From: Eubacteriaceae bacterium
GTDB lineage: Bacteria; Bacillota; Clostridia; Eubacteriales; UBA1433
Length of the DNA stretch: 6,923 bases
Direction: 5' to 3'
Assembly: GCA_012797825.1 (NCBI GenBank)
Contig: JAAZOI010000200.1
Coordinates: 1-6,923 of the forward strand
The notes below the pieces were generated by a model that saw only the letters and a list, made by a program, of their open reading frames with translations, did no database searches and had not been told where the DNA came from. Positions 1 through 4,773 of this stretch are shown one piece after another. The translations under genes were made by a program, and so were the position numbers. Position 1 is the stretch's first letter. Each line of letters starts with the position of its first letter.

Positions 1-47
1 ATTATGAAATATCTTATTAATAATATGAAATAAATTGGTATAAGTTA

Positions 48-74
48 AAAATTTCAGTCAATGACTGAAATTTT
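48..74 (-). terminator. Hairpin terminator downstream of zapA
   Basis: A perfect 13-base inverted repeat (48-60 against 62-74, centre base 61) contains TTTCAGTCA/TGACTGAAA. Read on the minus strand, the stem follows the zapA stop codon (77-75) directly and runs into a short T run (TTTTT, then AAC), as an intrinsic terminator would. The stem is AT-rich with only three G-C pairs per arm, and the realistic fold leaves a loop of several bases, so it is weaker than a textbook terminator. The plus-strand reading also ends in T residues, so it could work in both directions if a rightward gene lies beyond the left edge. Bases 1-47 show nothing else. Confidence 0.5.
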
Positions 75-620
75 CTATTCCTGTATTATTTTTTTTCTGA
101 GTTTTACAAGTTCTATCTGGCTTTCAAGCAATTTTTCTTCTATTAATTCATATTCATGTTTCATTTTTTCATTTTCGCTTCTTACCTCTGTAAGTCGGGT
201 TTTATATCCTGCAATTATTGCGTTTGCCCTGTTTACTTCTTCGCTGAGTCGTTTTATCTCTTCTTGATATTGTTCCAATTTTTTAATATCAGCTTCACTG
301 CGAGATATTCTGACTGTATCCGCATTTGCCGGCTCTTCTTTATTACTTTGAACAGGAGCAGCAGGAACAGGCGCATTTACTAATTTTTTCTGCATAGTCA
401 AAAATGCTTTTTGAGTTTCCAGTATCTCTTCGCTTAAATTCATGCAAGTAAGTATTAATGTTACATAATTGCTTATATAAGGGTTTTTCTTTTTTGTCTC
501 GGTTAAAATATATTCCAAATATTTGACTGTGTCTTCAATTTTTATAGTATCATTTGTATTCGTTAAAAACGAATAGTCGGACCCCAATATTTTAACGCTT
601 ACTTTGTTTTTCTTATTCAT
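75..620 (-). CDS. zapA: ZapA-like cell division protein with long C-terminal coiled coil
   Basis: This 181-residue protein has an N-terminal ZapA domain (about residues 5-80: KVSVKILGSDYSF, then a helix with KYLEYILTE and the NYVTLILTCMNLSEEI segment). ZapA proteins bind FtsZ in the cytoplasm and promote bundling of the Z-ring. A Pro/Ala-rich linker follows (about 82-105), then a charged heptad-like helix rich in Glu, Lys and Leu (about 110-181), probably a coiled coil. Typical ZapA is roughly 85-110 residues, so the tail nearly doubles it. I chose the ATG at 620 because the family starts just before the KVSVKILG strand; a TTG at 635 would add five residues. Neither start has an ideal Shine-Dalgarno: AAAGGG lies 16 nt before the ATG and one base before the TTG. 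The gene is divergent from rsfS and appears to be transcribed alone. The family call is good; the role of the tail is unknown. Confidence 0.85.
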   Translation of the reverse strand: MNKKNKVSVKILGSDYSFLTNTNDTIKIEDTVKYLEYILTETKKKNPYISNYVTLILTCMNLSEEILETQKAFLTMQKKLVNAPVPAAPVQSNKEEPANADTVRISRSEADIKKLEQYQEEIKRLSEEVNRANAIIAGYKTRLTEVRSENEKMKHEYELIEEKLLESQIELVKLRKKIIQE

Positions 621-681
621 ATTGCTGCAAAACAAACCCTTTCATGCAAAATACAATAACGATTATACTTTCTCAATCTAT

Positions 682-710
682 ATTATATATTACGATACCT
701 TAAATTACAA
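682..710 (-). promoter_or_regulatory. Probable sigma-A promoter for zapA
   Basis: On the minus strand a TTGTAA -35 box (710-705) and a perfect TATAAT -10 box (687-682) are separated by exactly 17 bases. That places transcription start near 675, about 55 nt before the zapA ATG. A second TATAAT on the same strand (667-662) has no matching -35. This is sequence-pattern evidence only, in a very AT-rich gap where chance TATAAT boxes are common. Confidence 0.5.
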
Positions 711-777
711 ATAATTATTCGGCAATATATGGAAAAAATATACAATATTTTTATAAAAAATGAAATATTATAAGATA

Positions 778-806
778 CTTTTAATTATTAAAAAATAATG
801 TATAAT
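778..806 (+). promoter_or_regulatory. Possible promoter for rsfS and the GNAT gene
   Basis: A perfect TATAAT (801-806) lies 40 nt upstream of the rsfS start codon. The -35 position at 17 bp spacing (CTTTTA, 778-783) is poor and there is no properly spaced TGn extension. It is the best candidate in the 226-base divergent gap (621-846), which otherwise shows only A/T runs and no coding potential or strong hairpin. Confidence 0.35.
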
Positions 807-846
807 AAACAATAAATAAAATATAAAAACAGCCAAGAGGTGAAGG

Positions 847-1197
847 ATGAATTATATAGAAAAAGCTCAGAAAATTGTTTTATGGGCGGAAGAAAAAAAG
901 GCGGAAGATGCAAACATTATTGACGTTACCGGTCTTACCGCCATATGCGATGCATTTGTATTTTTAAGCGCCGGCAATGAACGACAGCTTGACGCTATTG
1001 TTGAGTTTATATATATTAAAGCGAAAGAAGAAGGCATTGAAACACCGAAAATTGAAGGCAAGAAAGAAAGCCGATGGGTGCTTCTGGACTTCGGCGATGT
1101 TGTTGTTCACGTATTTCATAAAGAAGAACGCAAATATTACGACATAGAAAAGCTTTGGGCGGACGGAAAATTTATTCTTCTGCCGGACAGAGAATAA
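847..1197 (+). CDS. rsfS: Ribosomal silencing factor RsfS
   Basis: This 116-residue protein matches the RsfS (YbeB/DUF143) family over its whole length. RsfS binds ribosomal protein uL14 on the large subunit and blocks joining with the small subunit, lowering translation under nutrient limitation. Visible family features are the DAFVFLSAGNERQ segment (residues 35-47; usually DYFVI.SG.S.RQ), the EGKKESRWVLLDFGDVVVHVF block (70-90) with the conserved Trp, Asp and His, and YYDIEKLW (97-104). AAGAGGTGA lies just before the ATG with short spacing. A GNAT gene follows after 28 nt with no terminator, so the two are probably co-transcribed. In many Firmicutes rsfS sits behind nadD and yqeK; here neither is adjacent, as zapA lies upstream and divergent. 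Length and motifs make the assignment very safe. Confidence 0.95.
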   Translation: MNYIEKAQKIVLWAEEKKAEDANIIDVTGLTAICDAFVFLSAGNERQLDAIVEFIYIKAKEEGIETPKIEGKKESRWVLLDFGDVVVHVFHKEERKYYDIEKLWADGKFILLPDRE

Positions 1198-1225
1198 ATT
1201 TATAATTTATAATAGGAGATAAAAT

Positions 1226-1477
1226 ATGAATTATATTTTTGAGAAAGATAAAGTTTATTTAAAAAACGAAGAAGGAAAAACAACTGCGGAAATAGACTTT
1301 AAAAATATATCGGATGATACTATCGAAATATACAGAACATTTGTAGATGACAGTTTAAGGGGGCAGGGTGTAGCGGGGGATTTAACTAATGAAACTGTTA
1401 AATATTTTGAAAATAAAAATATAAAAATCACGGCAACGTGCCCCTATGCAAAAAAATGGCTGGAAAAGAACAGATAA
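1226..1477 (+). CDS. Small YjdJ-type GNAT family N-acetyltransferase
   Basis: This 83-residue protein belongs to the short GNAT-like group (NAT_SF_1, YjdJ-type), which is half the size of ordinary GNAT enzymes. The acetyl-CoA pyrophosphate-binding loop is visible as RGQGVAGDL (residues 45-53) after the strand ending FVDDSL, and the family's C-terminal TCPYAKKWL block (71-79) is present. Substrates of this group are largely unknown; the fold binds acetyl-CoA and proteins of this type probably acetylate small amines or protein amino groups. A strong Shine-Dalgarno (AGGAGA, 1214-1219) sits 6 nt before the ATG. It is the second gene of an rsfS operon and is followed by an intrinsic terminator. 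The family is clear; the substrate cannot be read from the sequence. Confidence 0.9.
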   Translation: MNYIFEKDKVYLKNEEGKTTAEIDFKNISDDTIEIYRTFVDDSLRGQGVAGDLTNETVKYFENKNIKITATCPYAKKWLEKNR

Positions 1478-1485
1478 ATTAAATG

Positions 1486-1507
1486 CCGCATAATAATGCG
1501 GTTTTTT
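1486..1507 (+). terminator. Intrinsic terminator after the rsfS-GNAT operon
   Basis: CCGCAT (1486-1491) and ATGCGG (1496-1501) form a perfect 6 bp GC-rich stem with a four-base AATA loop, followed at once by six T residues (1502-1507). It lies 8 nt after the GNAT stop codon. This is a classic rho-independent terminator and separates this operon from the aromatic/surface-protein unit. Confidence 0.9.
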
Positions 1508-1544
1508 AATTATTTATAATTACAAATTTAAAAAACGCATACTT

Positions 1545-1573
1545 TTTATGCAAATTTTATTTATTTATGCAAA
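1545..1573 (+). repeat. Direct repeat pair TTTATGCAAA upstream of the DAHP synthase promoter
   Basis: TTTATGCAAA occurs at 1545-1554 and again at 1564-1573, 19 bases start to start, or just under two helical turns. The second copy covers the -35 region of the promoter below. The flanks also form an inverted repeat, CAAATTTT (1551-1558) against AAAATTTG (1572-1579). The placement would suit a regulator binding site, but the DNA is very AT-rich and chance repeats are likely. No known operator was recognised. Confidence 0.3.
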
Positions 1574-1588
1574 AATTTGTTGATTTTA

Positions 1589-1597
1589 TGTTATAAT
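1589..1597 (+). promoter_or_regulatory. Extended -10 promoter for the DAHP synthase gene
   Basis: TG-T-TATAAT is a perfect extended -10 element (TG at 1589-1590, TATAAT at 1592-1597). No good -35 is found at 16-18 bp spacing, which extended -10 promoters tolerate. Transcription would start near 1604, giving a leader of about 30 nt. That is too short for a T-box or tryptophan-type attenuator, so any control is more likely at the level of initiation. Confidence 0.5.
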
Positions 1598-1634
1598 AAA
1601 TTATTAAATGTATTGAAAATTTTCAGGCAGAGTA

Positions 1635-2390
1635 ATGATTGATATATATAACAAAATAAAAAATAATGACTATACCGTTATCGCGGGACCTTGCGCAGTA
1701 GAAAATAAGGAAATGATTTTTTCTATTGCCGGGCTTATAAAAGCTGCCGGTGCTGATATATTAAGAGGCGGGGCTTATAAAATGCGCACATGCGTAAAAG
1801 ATTTTCAGGGGCTTGGAAAAGCCGGATTGAAAATGCTGCATGACGCGGGCAAAGAATTTAACATGCCTGTAATAAGCGAAATAACCGATTTAAACGATAT
1901 TGATTTGTTTTATGATTTAGCGGACATAATTCAGGTGGGCACAAGAAATATGTACAACTATCCTCTTTTGAGAGCACTGGCTAAAACAAATAAGCCGATT
2001 CTTTTAAAAAGAGGCATGAGTGCCACAATTAATGAGTTTCTAAGAGCGTGTGAATATATAGAAGAAAGCGGCAACAACAAGATAATTCTGTGTGAGCGGG
2101 GGATACGCAGTTTTGACACTGAAACGCGAAACGTCTTGGATGTAGGAGCTATTGCGGTTTTAAAGGGTATGAGTGCTTACCCTGTATTTGCCGACCCTTC
2201 GCATGCCTGCGGAAGGGCGGACATTGTATCTTCTTTGGCATATGCATCTGCAGCATGCGGAGCGGACGGCGTAATGATAGAAGTACATGAAAATCTTGAC
2301 GCGGCGTTAAGCGATGCATTTCAGGCCATCAGCATAGAAGAACTTGATACTATAATAAAAAAATCAAAACAAATTAAAAAGATTGTATAA
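1635..2390 (+). CDS. aroF: 3-deoxy-7-phosphoheptulonate (DAHP) synthase, core-only type I-beta
   Basis: This cytoplasmic enzyme condenses phosphoenolpyruvate with erythrose 4-phosphate, the first step of the shikimate pathway to aromatic amino acids. The 251-residue barrel shows GPCAVEN (18-24), RGGAYK (44-49), QVGTRNMYN (100-108), LLKRGMSA (123-130), CERGIRSFDTETRNVLD (153-169), DPSHACGR (187-194) and IEVHENLDAALSDA (215-228). By analogy with the Thermotoga enzyme the metal ligands are Cys20, His190, Glu216 and Asp227, all present. It has neither the N-terminal ferredoxin-like regulatory domain of the Thermotoga protein nor a fused chorismate mutase, so feedback inhibition may be absent. The usual KPRT(S)P signature reads KMRTCV (49-54), and the DGPQS region reads DAFQA. 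The weak Shine-Dalgarno (AGG, 1625-1627) is 7 nt before the ATG. No other aro gene is in view. A KDO-8-P synthase is less likely, given RGGAYK..T and the ERG/TRN blocks. Confidence 0.88.
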   Translation: MIDIYNKIKNNDYTVIAGPCAVENKEMIFSIAGLIKAAGADILRGGAYKMRTCVKDFQGLGKAGLKMLHDAGKEFNMPVISEITDLNDIDLFYDLADIIQVGTRNMYNYPLLRALAKTNKPILLKRGMSATINEFLRACEYIEESGNNKIILCERGIRSFDTETRNVLDVGAIAVLKGMSAYPVFADPSHACGRADIVSSLAYASAACGADGVMIEVHENLDAALSDAFQAISIEELDTIIKKSKQIKKIV

Positions 2391-2418
2391 AAGTAAAATT
2401 TAAAATAAGGTAAAAGAA

Positions 2419-4740
2419 ATGAAAAAAATAATACTTACAGCATTTATGTGCCTGCTTGTATTTACAAGCGTCATATTTCCTGTAAATATCTTAGGTGAGG
2501 ACACTGTTACTGTTACTGCTGATCTGCCGTACCATACAAAGATTGCCAAGGCGGACGGAACGTTTACCGACGTTTGCGGGTACGCTACTTTTACTGAAGC
2601 AATTGCAGCAATGAACGCAAGCAGCGATGCCAATATGGTAGTAACAAGCAGCAGCCACACATATAACGGCGGCGTGGTTGCAATGAAGGACGGAATAGCA
2701 GTCTCGGCGGCAAGCTCCACAATCAACCTTTACATACCGGGAACAACTACAAAATATACATACATAACAACAAGCCACATGCTTTACTATTATTCAACAA
2801 CTTCATCAACAAAAGCCAAAGTAGGAATTTCCGGCTATATCGGCGAGGCACTTTTATCGCAGCTTGTTCTGATACCAAGAATTCAGGTTATTGGTCAGTC
2901 GTATTATTATGTGAACACCATCGGAGACATTGTACACAGCTACGCAGTATTTTCAACCACTTCAAGAACGCCAGCAAAATATTATACGTATACATATATG
3001 AAAGCACCGAGTTTTATGAAACAATCGGTGAAATATTATTCTCTTGACGGAAAGACATTTTATACTAATCCGCAGCTTACAAATCTTGCGGGAACGATTT
3101 CCAATTATTATAATATTCTTCCCGTTCGGTCAAAAACCAAATATACGGCTGCTGAGCTGAATTATTACATAAGTCTTCTGAACCAGCCGACAAGCGTGTT
3201 AAACGGACAAGCGCAGGCATTTATTGATGCGCAGAATAAATACGGCGTGAATGCAGTAATAATTCTTTGTATTGCGTTTCTTGAAAGCGCAAACGGCACA
3301 AGCAACTTTGCAACTCAAAGGTTTAATTTATTTGGACTAAACGCAGGTGATTCAGACCCTAATAATGCCTCATATTATTCTTCGGTAGCGGCTTGCGTAA
3401 ATTATATGGCGGGAGATTTTATTTCCGACGGATATTGTGACGCTAATACTGACTTCAGATATTTCGGGCCTAATTTAGGCAATAAACAGCAAGGCTTTAA
3501 CGTGAATTATGCGTCTGACCCATACTGGGGGCAGAAAATAGCCGGGCGTTTTTATGCTCTAGATAAAAAACTCGGCTATAAAGATCAATACGCGTACAAT
3601 CTGGGAATTAGCAATAAAACAGACTATGTGTACTATACGCCTTTTTCAACTATGACTATGTATAAAATGGCGATGAAAACCTCATCGTATCCCGTTGGGA
3701 TACCGGTAATCTTGCTTGACGCAAGCGACCCTGCATATTATAAAATACAGTCGGATATGCCTATTAACGATATTACCGGTCTTACCGACTGCTATGCAAT
3801 CTATGATTACGCAAATGATATAGGATATGTTAAGAAAACATCTATAAAAATCATCGGACCGTCTACATTAATAGATAAAACATTATTAAACCAAATAATA
3901 GCTGCTGCGGAAGCTGTGGATAAAACAAAATACACAGCAGCAACAGTAAGCGCCCTTGAAACAGCATACGACGCTGCAATTGCGGAGCGCGACAATGTGA
4001 CTACGACTCAAGCAAAAATTGATGCGGCTTATAATAATTTAAAAGCTGCATATGACGCTTTGGTGCTTTACATTGCTGTTACCGGCGTTACTCTTGATAA
4101 AACATCGGTAAGTATAACCGATAATTTAACCCCGGTACAGCTTACTGCTACAATTAGTCCATCTGATGCGAGTGATAAAACAGTCACATGGTCTTCAAGC
4201 GATACGAGTATAGCGTCCGTGTCGGATAGCGGGCTAGTTACTTTCCATAAAAACGGAACTGCTGTAATAACAGCTAAAAGCAATGATACAAAAGTTAATT
4301 TTTCAGCGGCGTGTACGGTAACAATAAGCGTTACAGCGGCGGGGTCCAATACATATGGAATAGATTATATAAACGGCATTATATATAATGTCGATTCAAA
4401 TACAGACACAGCAGCGTTTTTAGATAATGTAATATTACCTGACGGTTATACCGCCGGGATTTACAGCGGAAGCACGCAAGTTAGCAGCGGCATCATAAAA
4501 ACGGGAATGACGGTAAAAATGTCTGACGGCAGTGTAAATAAAACTTATACCGTAGCGGTTAAAGGCGATTTAAACGGTGACGGCGCGGTTTCAATATCGG
4601 ATTTAATAACGGTAAGAGATTATATCTTAGGTCAATGCAGTCTTGACGGAGCATGCAAGTTAAGCGGCGACATAAATAGCGATAACAATGTGTCTATAAG
4701 CGATTTAGTCGAAATCGTGGATATAATTTTAGGTAAATAA
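2419..4740 (+). CDS. Secreted dockerin-bearing peptidoglycan hydrolase (GH73 glucosaminidase, FIVAR, Big_2)
   Basis: This 773-residue exported protein is predicted to cut cell-wall glycan strands. In order: signal peptide (1-26, hydrophobic core then PVNILG); a Tyr/Ser/Thr-rich N-terminal region typical of clostridial autolysins (27-200) leading into KYYSLDGKTFYTNP (205-218) and NYYNILPVRSKTKYTAAELN (229-248); a glucosaminidase domain (about 258-388) with catalytic Glu289 in AFLESANGTSNFA and the later DPYWGQKIA (367-375); an SH3-like segment (about 400-478); a helical FIVAR module (484-549); a Big_2 Ig-like domain (553-636, VTGVTLDKTSVSI, VTWSSSD); a small beta module (645-714); and a type I dockerin (716-773). 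The dockerin has two calcium loops, GDLNGDGAVSISDL and GDINSDNNVSISDL. There is no SLH, LysM, sortase or choline-binding anchor, so surface retention probably depends on the dockerin. AAGG (2407-2410) is the ribosome binding site. It lies 28 nt after aroF and 33 nt before the cohesin gene. The family is secure; its biological target is inferred. Confidence 0.9.
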   Translation: MKKIILTAFMCLLVFTSVIFPVNILGEDTVTVTADLPYHTKIAKADGTFTDVCGYATFTEAIAAMNASSDANMVVTSSSHTYNGGVVAMKDGIAVSAASSTINLYIPGTTTKYTYITTSHMLYYYSTTSSTKAKVGISGYIGEALLSQLVLIPRIQVIGQSYYYVNTIGDIVHSYAVFSTTSRTPAKYYTYTYMKAPSFMKQSVKYYSLDGKTFYTNPQLTNLAGTISNYYNILPVRSKTKYTAAELNYYISLLNQPTSVLNGQAQAFIDAQNKYGVNAVIILCIAFLESANGTSNFATQRFNLFGLNAGDSDPNNASYYSSVAACVNYMAGDFISDGYCDANTDFRYFGPNLGNKQQGFNVNYASDPYWGQKIAGRFYALDKKLGYKDQYAYNLGISNKTDYVYYTPFSTMTMYKMAMKTSSYPVGIPVILLDASDPAYYKIQSDMPINDITGLTDCYAIYDYANDIGYVKKTSIKIIGPSTLIDKTLLNQIIAAAEAVDKTKYTAATVSALETAYDAAIAERDNVTTTQAKIDAAYNNLKAAYDALVLYIAVTGVTLDKTSVSITDNLTPVQLTATISPSDASDKTVTWSSSDTSIASVSDSGLVTFHKNGTAVITAKSNDTKVNFSAACTVTISVTAAGSNTYGIDYINGIIYNVDSNTDTAAFLDNVILPDGYTAGIYSGSTQVSSGIIKTGMTVKMSDGSVNKTYTVAVKGDLNGDGAVSISDLITVRDYILGQCSLDGACKLSGDINSDNNVSISDLVEIVDIILGK
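4564..4740 (+). other. Type I dockerin domain (C-terminus of the hydrolase)
   Basis: Two duplicated F-hand calcium loops are complete. Loop 1 uses Asp717, Asn719, Asp721 and Asp728; loop 2 uses Asp751, Asn753, Asp755 and Asp762. Positions 10-11 of each loop, which in known type I dockerins help choose the cohesin partner, read Ile-Ser in both copies (726-727 and 760-761). Such internal symmetry is what permits two binding orientations in characterised dockerins; here that is inferred. The protein ends four residues after the second helix, at ILGK, so the domain is not truncated. Confidence 0.9.
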
Positions 4741-4773
4741 AATATAAAAATACATAATATTTGAGGCTGAATT

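Noticed and set aside
61..383. Plus-strand open frames opposite zapA
   Set aside because: They are low-complexity Phe/Ser/Tyr-rich translations of the complement of a clear ZapA gene, with no ribosome binding site or family resemblance.
613..645. Ten-codon leader frame (ATG AAA GGG ...) on the minus strand overlapping the zapA start
   Set aside because: It could suggest translational coupling, but it has no Shine-Dalgarno of its own and such short frames are expected by chance.
926..940. Fifteen-base match TTACCGGTCTTACCG shared by rsfS and the hydrolase gene (3773-3787 region)
   Set aside because: Both copies are inside coding sequence and encode a similar short VTGLT/ITGLT peptide; there are no flanking repeats, so it is most likely coincidence.
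1604..1634. Possible T-box or amino-acid attenuator ahead of the DAHP synthase
   Set aside because: The predicted leader is only about 30 nt, with no terminator hairpin and no T-box sequence.
2344..2356. TTGATA close to TATAAT at the end of the DAHP synthase gene, as a promoter for the hydrolase
   Set aside because: The two boxes are separated by a single base, and no -35 exists at the correct distance.
2400..2778. Minus-strand open frames at the start of the hydrolase gene, and similar ones at 3807-3995, 4068-4349, 4632-4937, 5202-5474, 5721-6017 and 6285-6506
   Set aside because: All lie antisense within strongly supported modular genes, have no recognisable domains, and reflect the biased Ser/Thr/Ala/Val codon content of the sense strand.
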